Shown one piece after another: positions 8,870 through 17,171 of a stretch of DNA of 64,000 nt. How positions within the stretch are numbered: position 1 is the first letter of the stretch; each line of letters begins with the position of its first letter. Source of the stretch: Streptomyces typhae (GTDB lineage: Bacteria; Actinomycetota; Actinomycetes; Streptomycetales; Streptomycetaceae); the NCBI RefSeq assembly GCF_009755605.1, contig NZ_WPNZ01000009.1, positions 124,001 through 188,000 on the forward strand, in the 5' to 3' direction. The position numbers and the translations under genes are program-made. Below the pieces are notes generated by a model. It was not told where the DNA came from and searched no databases. It saw only the letters and a list, made by a program, of their open reading frames with translations.

Positions 8870-10639
8870 ATGGGGCAACAGAGCGCGGACCACGGGCAGT
8901 TGACCCGGCTGCGACTCGACGAACTGCTCGAGGAGCTGGCGGCGCGGATCAGCGCGGTCCGCGGCACCAGGGACCGGCTGCACAGCCTCCTCGAAGCGGT
9001 GCTCTCCGTGGGGCGCGAACTGGACCTGGCGCAGGTGCTCCGGCGCATCGTGGAGACGGCTGTCGCCCTGGTCGACGCCGAGTACGGCGCGCTCGGCGTG
9101 ATCGGCGAGGGCCGCAAGCTCGACGAGTTCCTGCCTGTCGGCATCAGCGACGACCTGCGGGCACAGATAGGCGACCTGCCGTCAGGGCACGGCCTCCTCG
9201 GCGAGCTGATCCGCAACCCGCAGCCGCTGCGCCTCGCCGAACTCTCCGACCACCCGGCATCCTCCGGCTTCCCGCCGCATCACCCGCCGATGCACAGCTT
9301 CCTCGGCGTCCCCGTCCGCGTACGCGACAAGGTCTTCGGCAACCTCTACCTGACCGGCAAGCAGGGGGGTGCCGAGTTCGACGCCGAGGACGAATCGGTC
9401 CTGCTGACGCTCGCCGTCGCGGCCGGCGTCGCGGTCGAGAACGCCCGCCTGTACGAAGAGGCGCGGCTGCGCGAACGCTGGCTCCAGGCGAGCGCGGAGG
9501 TCACCAGCGCGCTCCTGTCCGGCGCCCCGCAGACCCAGGTCCTCGAACTGATGGCGGACCGGGCCCGGGAGATCACCTCCGCGGAGCTGGGCATGATCGA
9601 ACTGATCCAGCCCAGCGGTGAGTTCCGTGCCGAGATCGCGCTCGGGCACGGCGCGCAGATCCACCGCGGCGCGCTGCTGCCCCGGCAGGGCACCTTCGCG
9701 GGGGCCGCGCTCGACGCCCAGGCCCTGGTCACGGCCGCCGACGTCCGCAAGGACCCCCGCGTCACGTTCAGGGCCGACCGCTGGGAGGGGCTCGGGGCCG
9801 CCGTCGCCGTGCCGATGAGCACCCGCGACGACGTACGCGGTGTGCTGCTGCTCGCCCGCGCCGCCGGGCGCCCCGGCTTCGTCGAGGCCGAGACCACGCC
9901 CCTGACGGGGTTCGCGGGCCAGGCCGCCCTCGGCCTGGAACTCGCCGACCGGCGCCGCGACGCGGAGCAGATGAGCCTGCTTGAGGACCGCGACCGCATC
10001 GCCCGCGACCTGCACGACCTCGCGATCCAGCGGCTCTTCGCCACCGGCATGACGCTGCAGAGCGTGCAGCGGTTCGTGGAGCACCCCGGTGCCGCCGAGC
10101 GGCTGCACCGCGCCGTCGACGACCTGGACGCCACCATCAAGATCATCCGATCCACCATCTTCGGCCTGCGCGACCACGAGGCCCCCGGCGGGGCGGCCGG
10201 CCTCCGCGTGCGCACCGTCCGTGCCGTGGAGGACGCGGCGCCCGTCCTCGGCTTCACGCCCGCGCTCCGGATGGAGGGCCTGATCGACACGGACGTCCCC
10301 CGCGCCGTCGCCGACGACGTCGTCGCCGTCCTCAACGAGGCCCTGTCCAACGTCGCCCGGCACGCGCGGGCACGCCGAGCGGAGGTGTCCCTGGTGATGC
10401 GCAAGGGCGTGCTCGAACTGGCCGTGGTGGACGACGGGGTGGGCATCGAGCGCGTGCGGGAGGAGGCCGGGGGCGCAGGGGGCGGCGACACACCCTCCGT
10501 ACCGCCCGGCGCCGACCGGGGCGCGGGCCTGCGCAACCTCGCCGAACGAGCGGAGCGGCTCGGCGGGGCCCTCGCGGTGCGGGCGGGGGAGAGCCGGGGG
10601 ACGCGGCTTGAGTGGCGGGTGCCGTTGGCCGTGGCTTGA
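8870..10639 (+). CDS. GAF-GAF sensor histidine kinase (DevS/DosS-like)
   Basis: 589 residues from the ATG at 8870, 5 nt after GGAGG. The layout is two GAF domains (about residues 50-190 and 210-355), a HisKA_3 dimerisation helix with the phospho-acceptor His382 in RDLHDLAIQRLF, and a HATPase_c domain (NEALSNVARHA; VVDDGVGIE; GAGLRNLAERA). This is the DevS/DosS class, in which a GAF domain binds haem or another ligand and senses redox or gas; which ligand is bound here is not clear. No membrane segment is seen, so it is cytoplasmic. The NarL-type response regulator gene at 10775-11668 converges on it and is its probable partner. Confidence 0.9.
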   Translation: MGQQSADHGQLTRLRLDELLEELAARISAVRGTRDRLHSLLEAVLSVGRELDLAQVLRRIVETAVALVDAEYGALGVIGEGRKLDEFLPVGISDDLRAQIGDLPSGHGLLGELIRNPQPLRLAELSDHPASSGFPPHHPPMHSFLGVPVRVRDKVFGNLYLTGKQGGAEFDAEDESVLLTLAVAAGVAVENARLYEEARLRERWLQASAEVTSALLSGAPQTQVLELMADRAREITSAELGMIELIQPSGEFRAEIALGHGAQIHRGALLPRQGTFAGAALDAQALVTAADVRKDPRVTFRADRWEGLGAAVAVPMSTRDDVRGVLLLARAAGRPGFVEAETTPLTGFAGQAALGLELADRRRDAEQMSLLEDRDRIARDLHDLAIQRLFATGMTLQSVQRFVEHPGAAERLHRAVDDLDATIKIIRSTIFGLRDHEAPGGAAGLRVRTVRAVEDAAPVLGFTPALRMEGLIDTDVPRAVADDVVAVLNEALSNVARHARARRAEVSLVMRKGVLELAVVDDGVGIERVREEAGGAGGGDTPSVPPGADRGAGLRNLAERAERLGGALAVRAGESRGTRLEWRVPLAVA

Positions 10640-10790
10640 GCGGGAGCGGGAGCGGGAGCGGGAGCGGGAGCGGGAGCGAGGGCCGGGGCCTGGTCGGGTC
10701 GGGGGTGGCCGTAAGACCGATGGCCGTCAGGAGCGGCGGCCGTCAGGAGCGGCGGCCGTCAGGACCGGCGGCCGTCAGGACCGGCGCGGG
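10639..10790. repeat. Two adjacent tandem repeats between kinase and regulator genes
   Basis: Immediately after the kinase stop lies a 6-bp repeat (GCGGGA, about seven units, 10639-10680). At 10720-10790 follows a 15-bp unit, GGCCGTCAGGAGCGG with GAC variants, in about four to five copies. The second array runs into the last codons of the response regulator gene. Confidence 0.85.
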
Positions 10791-11668
10791 TCGTTGTAGT
10801 GGGTCGGGGTGGGGAAGGAACTGTCCGTAGGGGCGGAGCGCGGGGGCGCGCCGGGCCCCGGCGGTGGTGGGGCGGAGCGCGGGAGCGCGCCCGGTCCCGG
10901 CGCCGGTGGAGCGGTGCGCGGGGGCGGTGCCGGCGGGTCCGCGAGGGAGACCTGGGCGGCGAGAACGGCGGCCTGGACGCGGCGCTCCACGCCCAGCTTG
11001 GCCAGCATCCGGGAGATGTGGTTCTTCACCGTCTTCTCGGACAGATACAGCTTGCCGCCGATCTGGCGGTTGGTGAGCCCCTCCCCGACGAGCGCGAGGA
11101 TGGCACGCTCGCGCTCGTTCAGGACGGAGAGACGCGCGTCCTCGGCGGGCGCGTCCTCCTCGGGCCCACGCAGCGACCGCATCAGCCGCGCCGTCGTCGC
11201 CGGGTCGAGCAGCGACTGCCCGGAGGCGACCGTACGTACCGCCGTGACCAGGTCGGAGCCGTTGATCTGCTTCAGCACATAGCCCGCAGCCCCGGCCATG
11301 ATGGCGTCGAGGAGGGCGTCCTCGTCGTCGAACGACGTGAGCATCAGACAGGCGAGGCCCGGCATCAGCGAACGCAGTTCCCGGCACACGGTGATGCCGT
11401 TGCCGTCCGGGAGCCGGACGTCGAGCACGGCGACGTCGGGCCGCAGCGCGGGCCCCCGGGCCAGTGCCTGCTCCCCGGTGGCGGCCTCGCCCACCACCTC
11501 GATGCCGGGTTCACCGCCGAGGAGGTCGCGCAGGCCGCGCCTGACCACCTCGTGGTCGTCGAGCAGGAACACGCGGACGGGCCCCCGCGCGGAGCCCGGG
11601 TCGGTCGGCGGGCCGGAAGCCGCAGCCGCGTCAGGGTCGGAATCGGATGCTGCGGCGGTACTGTCCAT
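10775..11668 (-). CDS. NarL/FixJ-type response regulator (DevR-like) with Pro-rich tail
   Basis: 297 residues from the ATG at 11668, 5 nt after AAGGGG. A short acidic leader is followed by a receiver domain (VRVFLLDDHEVVRRGLRDLL) with the phospho-acceptor Asp83 in VAVLDVRLPDG and the KQ variant of the conserved lysine (YVLKQINGSD). A LuxR-type HTH follows (LNERERAILALVGEGLTNRQI, SEKTVKNHISRMLAKLGVERR). About 60 residues beyond the HTH form a repetitive Pro-rich tail (APPAPGPGALPRSAPPPPGP) that family members normally lack; it coincides with a minisatellite at the DNA level. The partner is probably the convergent GAF kinase. Confidence 0.9.
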   Translation of the reverse strand: MDSTAAASDSDPDAAAASGPPTDPGSARGPVRVFLLDDHEVVRRGLRDLLGGEPGIEVVGEAATGEQALARGPALRPDVAVLDVRLPDGNGITVCRELRSLMPGLACLMLTSFDDEDALLDAIMAGAAGYVLKQINGSDLVTAVRTVASGQSLLDPATTARLMRSLRGPEEDAPAEDARLSVLNERERAILALVGEGLTNRQIGGKLYLSEKTVKNHISRMLAKLGVERRVQAAVLAAQVSLADPPAPPPRTAPPAPGPGALPRSAPPPPGPGAPPRSAPTDSSFPTPTHYNDPRRS

Positions 11669-11982
11669 GTCCACCCCTTGGTCGGCGCCCACCCGTCGGT
11701 CTGCCCGGACGAGTCCGGCGGTCTGCGTCGCCCCCCTCCGAGAGTGACGGAAAGGGCTTGCCCGCTGCCAGGGGCCGAACGGCCCGGCGGACAGGGAAAC
11801 GCAGGGGCCGAGCGGCCCCGGACGAGGGCCACTCGGCCCTTGGCGCAACTCGGCACTTCCAGGGCATCGTTGACTGTGGAACGACCCGTGGTCCAGGTTT
11901 CCGGTGGCGACAGCGCGCGTCGTCACACCGGAGCCCTCCCGGTGCGGCACGGCTGAGGACATGGTCAGCGATCCCCGCACCC

Positions 11983-12018
11983 CGCCTGCGCGGCCGCAGG
12001 GGAGCGGCCGCGCAGGCG
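11983..12018. repeat. Perfect 15-bp inverted repeat (hairpin)
   Basis: CGCCTGCGCGGCCGC at 11983-11997 and its exact complement at 12004-12018 with a 6-nt loop (AGGGGA). It sits in a divergent intergenic region, upstream of both flanking genes, so a terminator role is not obvious. It could be a regulatory stem in a leader transcript or a protein-binding palindrome. Confidence 0.75.
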
Positions 12019-12101
12019 CAGGACGTCGCCGAAGCGGTTGTGCGGTCGCGCAGGCGCCCACCGCGCCCGCCGCCTTCGCGCTCCGGGCCCGCCGAGCCCG
12101 C

Positions 12102-12255
12102 CATCTGCCGGACCCGCGCCCGCCATCTGCCGGACCCGTGCCGACCGTCTCCGGCTCCGCGCCCGGCATCTGCCGGACCCGTGCCGACCGTCTCCGGCTC
12201 CGCGCCCGGCATCTGCCAGACCCGCGCCCGCCGTCTCCGGCTCCGCGCCCGCCGG
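12102..12255. repeat. 43-bp tandem repeat
   Basis: The unit begins CATCTGCCGGACCCGTGCCG and continues with ACCGTCTCCGGCTCCGCGCC. Two perfect copies (12124-12166, 12167-12209) are flanked by a partial copy at 12102 and a diverged copy at 12210. Copy-number change between strains is likely. Confidence 0.85.
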
Positions 12256-12360
12256 CGTCACGCCCCGCGCACGCGTCTAAATCACGACATGCCGGACCCT
12301 GATAGGTTCCGTGAGCGCCGCAAGGGCGCCCAGGGGAGCGATGCCGGGGGAGTTCAGCAG

Positions 12361-12876
12361 GTGGGGAGCACGTCCACGGAGCCGTACGGCCACAACGTCG
12401 TCTCGCTGCTGGGCATCGTCCTCGTCGCGTCCGTGGTGGGCATCGGCCTCGTCGCGTACGCCTGCACCACTCTCGTCGGCCTCGTCCGTGCCCGGCGGGA
12501 CGCCACCGCGGCCACCCCCTGGGCCGTCGGGCCGCGCGCCGCCGCCTCCCTGGCCGCGGCGGGCGCCCTCGCCGTGTACGCCTGGGGGGCCTTCCACCTC
12601 CTGCGGTACGACGACACGGAGTGGGCGCCCGCGTGTCGCGCGGCGGAGGGCCCGGTCGACGTGACGGCCGTCGAGAGCTACAGCGCTACGTACGTTCCGC
12701 TGCGGTTCGGCTGTCACACCGCGGACGGCACGACGTACGCGGTGGGCGTGCCCGAGTACGTCAACCCGGCGGCTCTGACCCTGGCGCTCACCGCCGGAGT
12801 CCTCGCCGGCGCCGCGGCCCTCGCGTCCCGGAGCGCCCGGCGCCCCCCGGCTCCGGGCACCGCCCCGGGCTACTGA
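12361..12876 (+). CDS. Small membrane protein, three predicted helices
   Basis: 171 residues from the GTG at 12361, which has GGGGGAG 8 nt upstream. An in-frame ATG at 12289 would add 24 residues but has no ribosome-binding site and lies next to the repeat, so I prefer the GTG. Three membrane helices are visible: VVSLLGIVLVASVVGIGLV, AAASLAAAGALAVYAWGAF and ALTLALTAGVLAGAAALA. The loop between helices two and three (about 55 residues) has two cysteines (PACRA, RFGCHT) that may form a disulfide outside the cell. No family recognised. The stop overlaps the stop of the convergent DUF4287 gene by 7 bp. Confidence 0.65.
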   Translation: MGSTSTEPYGHNVVSLLGIVLVASVVGIGLVAYACTTLVGLVRARRDATAATPWAVGPRAAASLAAAGALAVYAWGAFHLLRYDDTEWAPACRAAEGPVDVTAVESYSATYVPLRFGCHTADGTTYAVGVPEYVNPAALTLALTAGVLAGAAALASRSARRPPAPGTAPGY

Positions 12877-13136
12877 CCTGCGGCCTTGGACCCACCTGCC
12901 AGCGTGTGGGCGACCAGGGCGTTCGCGTGCCCGTGCCCCAGGCCGTGCTCGGACTTGAGCCACGCCACCAGCTCCATGTGCCTGCTCAGCTCCGACTCCC
13001 GGATGAGCGCCACCCACTCCTCGACGGGACGCCCGTACTTCTTCTCGATCGAAGGAAAGTAGCTGGCGGGTCCCTTCACAGCGGGTCCCTGCACGGCGGC
13101 TTTCACGGCGGAACCCTCGGTAGCGGCAGCGGACAT
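12870..13136 (-). CDS. DUF4287 domain-containing protein
   Basis: 88 residues from the ATG at 13136, 7 nt after GGGAGGG. The core SYFPSIEKKYGRPVEEWVALI and MELVAWLKSEHGLGHGHANAL is the DUF4287 signature (small, helical, often next to DUF5655 proteins; function unknown). The first 25 residues are Ala/Gly/Val-rich with a repeated VKAAVQGPAVKGPA pattern and look disordered. It is convergent with the upstream small membrane protein. Confidence 0.8.
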   Translation of the reverse strand: MSAAATEGSAVKAAVQGPAVKGPASYFPSIEKKYGRPVEEWVALIRESELSRHMELVAWLKSEHGLGHGHANALVAHTLAGGSKAAGQ

Positions 13137-13268
13137 CTCGGCACCCTCCCCTTCTTCACGGCCTCGGCCCCGGCGGCCTCGACGTACTGAAGACCGCCGG
13201 GGCCGCCGGAAGTGATCGCGGAACGGGCGTGACGTGAGCCACACCCGGCAGGGCCGAACCCGCCCCGG

Positions 13269-14483
13269 TCACGTGGCGTTCAGGGCCACGGTCGGGTGCA
13301 GCCGCGCGGCCCGCGCCGCCGGGTAGAGGCCCGCGAGGACGCCGATGAGCAGCGTCGCCCCGAAGCCCGCCGCCACGGACCAGGGCGGGACCACGGCGGT
13401 CCAGCCCTGCACGAGGGCGAAGCCGAACGTCGCCGCCGCGCCCAGTGCGGCACCCGTCGCACCGCCGAGCGCCGACAACAGCAGCGACTCCGTGAGGAAC
13501 TGGAGGCGGACCGCGTTCCTGGTGGCGCCGATGGCACGGCGGAGGCCGATCTCCTGGCGGCGCTCCAGGACCGAGACGACCATGGTGTTGGCCACGCCGA
13601 CGCCGCCGACCAGCAGCGCCACCGCGCCGAGCCCGAGCATCAGGGTGGTCAGGCCCTTGTCCGTCGCCGCCTTCGCCGCGAGCGCGTCCGAGGGACGTGA
13701 CACCTTCACGGAGCCCTCGGCACCGGGGCTCACCGTGCGGGCGAGCACCGCGCGCACGTCCTCGACCGCGGCGTCCGGGGACCGCTCGAAGACCATCGAC
13801 GGACGGCCGTCGAAGCGGAAGTACTTCTGGGCCGCGGGGAAGCCGATCAGCGCCACCCGGTCCAGGGTCGGCACCAGCTCCACGGGCGCGAGGACGCCGA
13901 TCACGACCACGTACCGGTCGTCCATCATGATCTTCTCGCCCGGCTCGGTGACGCCGAGCCGCCGCGCCGCGACCGAGCCGAGGACCGTGACGGGCAGCCG
14001 CTCGCCCGCCCCGTCCAGCCAGGTCCCCTCGGCCACCCGGGCGTTCAGCGCCGCGAGCAGGTCCGTGCGGGCCGCCTGCGCGGTGACGCCCGCCGTCCGC
14101 TCCTGCGGCACCACGTCGCTGCGCCGGATCCGCGCGTCCACGCTGCCCGTCGCCGTCGCGTGCTGCACGGGGCCGATGCGCTCGACCATCGCGACCGCCG
14201 ACTTCGGCAGCTTCAGCCCCCCACCCAGCGGGTCCTCACCCGCCTCCACGGTCAGGAGGTTGGTGCCGAGGCGGTCGAGCCTGGCCATCAGGTCCGCCTT
14301 GCTGGACTGGGACAGGCCCACCACCGCCACCATCGTCGCGATCCCGATGGCGATCCCGAGCGCGGACAGGACGACCCGGGCCCGGCGGGCACGCAGCCCG
14401 ACCGCGCCGAGACCGAGGACGTCGCGGGGCGCGAGCCGGGCGGGCCTGAGCCGGGAGCGGGTGGATCTCGTGGCCGCCCTCAT
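13269..14483 (-). CDS. MacB/FtsX-type ABC transporter permease
   Basis: 404 residues. The topology is that of a MacB-like mechanotransmission ABC permease: an N-terminal helix (ALGIAIGIATMVAVVGLS), a large extracytoplasmic domain of about 230 residues, and three C-terminal helices (LGLGAVALLVGGVGVANTMVV, LLLSALGGATGAALGAAATF, AAGFGATLLIGVLAGLYPAA). The motif RRQEIGLRRAIGATRNAVRLQ is the cytoplasmic coupling helix of FtsX-family permeases. It overlaps the ATPase gene by 4 bp (ATGA). With that ATPase and the adaptor gene it forms a MacAB-like exporter; the cargo is unknown. Confidence 0.9.
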   Translation of the reverse strand: MRAATRSTRSRLRPARLAPRDVLGLGAVGLRARRARVVLSALGIAIGIATMVAVVGLSQSSKADLMARLDRLGTNLLTVEAGEDPLGGGLKLPKSAVAMVERIGPVQHATATGSVDARIRRSDVVPQERTAGVTAQAARTDLLAALNARVAEGTWLDGAGERLPVTVLGSVAARRLGVTEPGEKIMMDDRYVVVIGVLAPVELVPTLDRVALIGFPAAQKYFRFDGRPSMVFERSPDAAVEDVRAVLARTVSPGAEGSVKVSRPSDALAAKAATDKGLTTLMLGLGAVALLVGGVGVANTMVVSVLERRQEIGLRRAIGATRNAVRLQFLTESLLLSALGGATGAALGAAATFGFALVQGWTAVVPPWSVAAGFGATLLIGVLAGLYPAARAARLHPTVALNAT

Positions 14484-15253
14484 ACCGGCTTCCCTTCCCG
14501 CGTACGGGAATCCGCCGCGATCACGCCGTCCCGGAACCGCACCCGGCGCGGCAGCGAACCCGCGATCTCGTGGTCGTGGGTGATCACGCAGACCGTGGTG
14601 CCCGCCGCGTTCAGCTCGCGCAGGAGGTCCATGACGACCTCGCCCGACGCGGTGTCCAGGGCCCCGGTCGGCTCGTCGGCGAGGACCAGGTCCGGCTCGC
14701 CGACCAGCGCGCGGGCGATGGCGACGCGCTGCTTCTCGCCGCCGGACAGCTCGGCGGGCCGGTGGCCGACCCGGTGGCCGAGGCGGACGCGCTCCAGGGC
14801 GGCGCGGGCGCGGTCCCTGCGCTCCTTGCGGGGGACGCCCCCGTACAGGAGGCCGTCGGCGACGTTGTCGAGGGCGTCGCGGCCCGCCGCCAGATGGAAG
14901 TGCTGGAACACGAAGCCGATGTGGCGTGCCCGCAGCGCGGAGAGCTGCGCGTCCGACATGCGGCTCACGTCGTACCCGGCCACGCGGACCGTGCCCGCCG
15001 TGGGCGCGTCGAGCGTGCCGATGACGTTGAGCACCGTGGACTTGCCCGACCCCGAGGGCCCGACGATCGCGAGGAGCTCCCCGGCACGCACGGTGAGGCT
15101 CACCCCGCGCAGGGCGTGCACGTCCCCGGCGTACGACTTGATGACGTCCCGCAGCTCGACGACCGGGGGCGGGGTCGGGTCCGAAGCCAGGGTCGGGGTC
15201 GGGTCCGGTCCCGGAGTCGGCTCCGGGACCGAAGCGGGTGCAGGAGGCCTCAT
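14480..15253 (-). CDS. ABC transporter ATP-binding protein (MacB/LolD-like)
   Basis: 257 residues from the ATG at 15253, which overlaps the adaptor stop (ATGA). Walker A GPSGSGKST, signature LSGGEKQRVAIARAL, Walker B LVLADEPTGALD and the switch histidine in VCVITHDHE are all intact. The VLNVIGTLDAPTAGTV and FVFQHFHL segments are typical of the MacB/LolD subfamily. The first 30 residues are a Pro/Asp-rich repeat (TPGPDPTPTLASDPTPPP) that is not part of the fold. It powers the permease encoded immediately downstream. Confidence 0.93.
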   Translation of the reverse strand: MRPPAPASVPEPTPGPDPTPTLASDPTPPPVVELRDVIKSYAGDVHALRGVSLTVRAGELLAIVGPSGSGKSTVLNVIGTLDAPTAGTVRVAGYDVSRMSDAQLSALRARHIGFVFQHFHLAAGRDALDNVADGLLYGGVPRKERRDRARAALERVRLGHRVGHRPAELSGGEKQRVAIARALVGEPDLVLADEPTGALDTASGEVVMDLLRELNAAGTTVCVITHDHEIAGSLPRRVRFRDGVIAADSRTREGKPV

Positions 15254-16332
15254 TCCTTCGCCACCCCGACCTTCGCCCCCGCCCTGACCTGCGGACCGCT
15301 CACCTCGATGCGGCCGTCGGCCGTCATCCCCGTCCGCACCCGTACCATCCGGGACCGCTCGCCCTCGACGATCTGAAGGCCGTAGCCGCCGTCCGTGCCG
15401 CGCAGCGCGACGATCGCCTCCACCGGCACCGCGAGGACGCCCTCGCGGCTCTCGCTGACGAACCGCACGCTCGCGGTCGCCTCGGTGTCCGCGCCGGACA
15501 GCGCGGCGGCCCCGCCGTCCAGGGCCACCTCGACGGTGATGCCGTCCCGCGCCGCTCCCGCCGCGTCCGCCGTATCCTCGGGGCGCGCCGTCCCCGTCAC
15601 CCGGCCCGGTTCGGTCCTGCCCCCGGCCAGGGTGACCTCGACCTTGGTGCCCTTCGCCGTCAACGACGCGTCGGTCTGGTCGAGTTCGGCGCGGACGACG
15701 GGCCGTGTCGAGGCGACCGTGAGGACGGCCGTGTCCGGGCCCACCTGGTCGGCGAGCGCCGCGTCCGCGCGGACGACGGCGACCTGCGCGGGCTGGAAGA
15801 CGACGTGCCCCTTGCCGACCCTGCCGGTCGGCGTCCGGTTGAGGGACTTCTGCCAGCGCTTCACCGCGGCCTCCGTGGCCCGGTCGAAGCGCGGGTCGAC
15901 GTACAGGCCGCCGCCGAAGCCGAGCGCGACGAGATTGCGTTCCAGCTCCAGGACGTCGCTGCCGCGGGAGCCCGCCTTCATCTCGCGGAAGGCGGGCACC
16001 GGACCGTAGAGCAGCGTGACCGGCTTGTCGTCCAGTTCGTAGAGGGCCTGGCCGCGGGTGACCGTGGCGCCCTCGCGCGCCGCGACCGTCACCGTGCCGG
16101 GCACCGCCGACTTCACCGGGCGCCGCCGCGCGAAGTCGATCTTCCCGTCGACGGTCTTGGACTGTTCGAGGTCGGTCCTGACGACGGTGGCGGTGGCGGG
16201 TGGCAGGGCACCGCGGCCGCCCCGCGCACCCCCGCCGCCCCCGCCGTACGCGTCGTAGGCGAGCGCGCAGGCGCCGATCGCCACGGCCGCAGCCACGGCA
16301 CCGCCGACGAGGAAACCAGTACGGCGTCCCAT
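15250..16332 (-). CDS. Membrane-fusion/adaptor protein with peptidoglycan-binding domain
   Basis: 360 residues. An N-terminal anchor (FLVGGAVAAAVAIGACALAYDAY) is followed by a Gly-rich linker, a barrel-sandwich/lipoyl-like half (VPGTVTVAAREGATVTRGQALY), an embedded PG_binding_1 domain (SRGSDVLELERNLVALGF, ATEAAVKRWQKSLN) and the second half of a HlyD/MacA-like adaptor. Gram-positive MacA-like adaptors with an inserted peptidoglycan-binding domain link the transporter to the wall. It starts directly after the stop of the lipoprotein gene and overlaps the ATPase gene, so all four genes form one operon. Confidence 0.88.
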   Translation of the reverse strand: MGRRTGFLVGGAVAAAVAIGACALAYDAYGGGGGGARGGRGALPPATATVVRTDLEQSKTVDGKIDFARRRPVKSAVPGTVTVAAREGATVTRGQALYELDDKPVTLLYGPVPAFREMKAGSRGSDVLELERNLVALGFGGGLYVDPRFDRATEAAVKRWQKSLNRTPTGRVGKGHVVFQPAQVAVVRADAALADQVGPDTAVLTVASTRPVVRAELDQTDASLTAKGTKVEVTLAGGRTEPGRVTGTARPEDTADAAGAARDGITVEVALDGGAAALSGADTEATASVRFVSESREGVLAVPVEAIVALRGTDGGYGLQIVEGERSRMVRVRTGMTADGRIEVSGPQVRAGAKVGVAKE

Positions 16333-17037
16333 CTACTGCATCCCGTCCAGGCCTTCGAGCAGCTTGCTCCGGCACGCCTCACGGGCCTGCTTGTAGGCGG
16401 GCGACGACGGGTCGAGCGCCGGGTCGCCGGGGCTCGGGTCGCCGCCGGGCATGACCCTGCCGCCGGACATCGTGGGGTTGGTGAACTTGGAGACGCCCTT
16501 GTCCCGCATGCACTTGGCGTGCGCGAGCATGGACTCGTAGTCCTTCTGCTGGTCGCGCTTCGGCTCCAGGTTCAGGGCCTTCTCCATCTCGGGGAAACAG
16601 ACGCCGCCCTTGCCTCCCTTGTACTCCTCGCCGCCGCCCTTCGGGTCGACGACCTCGTCGATCTTCGGCCAGTCCAGATAGCCGCTCAGGAGCGGATCGG
16701 GGAAGTCCGGTACGCCCGCCTTGCTCCGCATGCAGCGCACGTACGTCAGTTGCGCGTCGTAGAAGGCGCTCTTGCCCACGGCGGGGTCCGACGAATTGTC
16801 GCCGCCCTTGCCGCCCTTGCCGCCCTTGTCCTTCGCGTCCTTCGCGGTCGGCTCCTCGGGTACGGACGCGACATCGCCGCCCTTGCCGGACCCGTCCGAT
16901 CCGTCGGAAGCGGCGTCGTCCCCGCCGCCGCACGCGACGGAGAACGCGAGCAGGGGAACGGCGACGGCCGCCGCGAGCCGGAACCGGGCGGTGCCGCGGC
17001 TCCGAAAGGCCCCGCGAGGGGTGGTGTGGTTGCTCAT
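16333..17037 (-). CDS. Lipoprotein heading the MacAB-like operon
   Basis: 234 residues from the ATG at 17037, 2 nt after GGTGGGGG (a tight spacing). A signal peptide ends in the lipobox FSVAC (Cys near residue 35), then an Asp/Gly/Lys-rich linker (KDAKDKGGKGGKGGDNS). The folded part repeats two sequences with similar cores, LTYVRCMRSKAGVPDFPDP and LAHAKCMRDKGVSKFTNP, each with a cysteine, so it looks like an internal duplication. This pattern is frequent in streptomycete lipoproteins next to MacAB-like exporters. It may capture the substrate or sense cell-envelope stress; this is inference from context. Confidence 0.8.
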   Translation of the reverse strand: MSNHTTPRGAFRSRGTARFRLAAAVAVPLLAFSVACGGGDDAASDGSDGSGKGGDVASVPEEPTAKDAKDKGGKGGKGGDNSSDPAVGKSAFYDAQLTYVRCMRSKAGVPDFPDPLLSGYLDWPKIDEVVDPKGGGEEYKGGKGGVCFPEMEKALNLEPKRDQQKDYESMLAHAKCMRDKGVSKFTNPTMSGGRVMPGGDPSPGDPALDPSSPAYKQAREACRSKLLEGLDGMQ

Positions 17038-17129
17038 GGCCCCCACCGTCGGCCCCCCACATGGTGGGCGTTCCATGGCCGCATGATGAGGACGTAACAA
17101 TCCGCGAGGTAGCACCGATATCTCGCCGC

Positions 17130-17171
17130 ACCGCCTCTGAACAGGGCAAACCCTCGCGCATAATCGGCGGC
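17130..17171 (+). promoter_or_regulatory. Candidate leaderless promoter of the OmpR-type regulator gene
   Basis: A CATAAT -10 hexamer at 17159-17164 lies 7 nt before the ATG at 17172, the spacing expected if transcription starts at the start codon. A weak -35 (CTGAAC, 17137-17142) is 16 bp upstream. The start has no good ribosome-binding site, in line with a leaderless mRNA. Confidence 0.4.

Larger units (their letters stand above)
11669..12360. other. Long divergent intergenic region with hairpin and 43-bp repeats
   Basis: About 690 bp between the divergent regulator gene and the small membrane protein gene. It holds a perfect 15-bp hairpin (11983-12018) and a 43-bp tandem repeat (12102-12255). 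Repeats of GGGGCCGA/ACGGCCC type are present at 11770-11840. No frame here looks protein coding. Confidence 0.6.
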
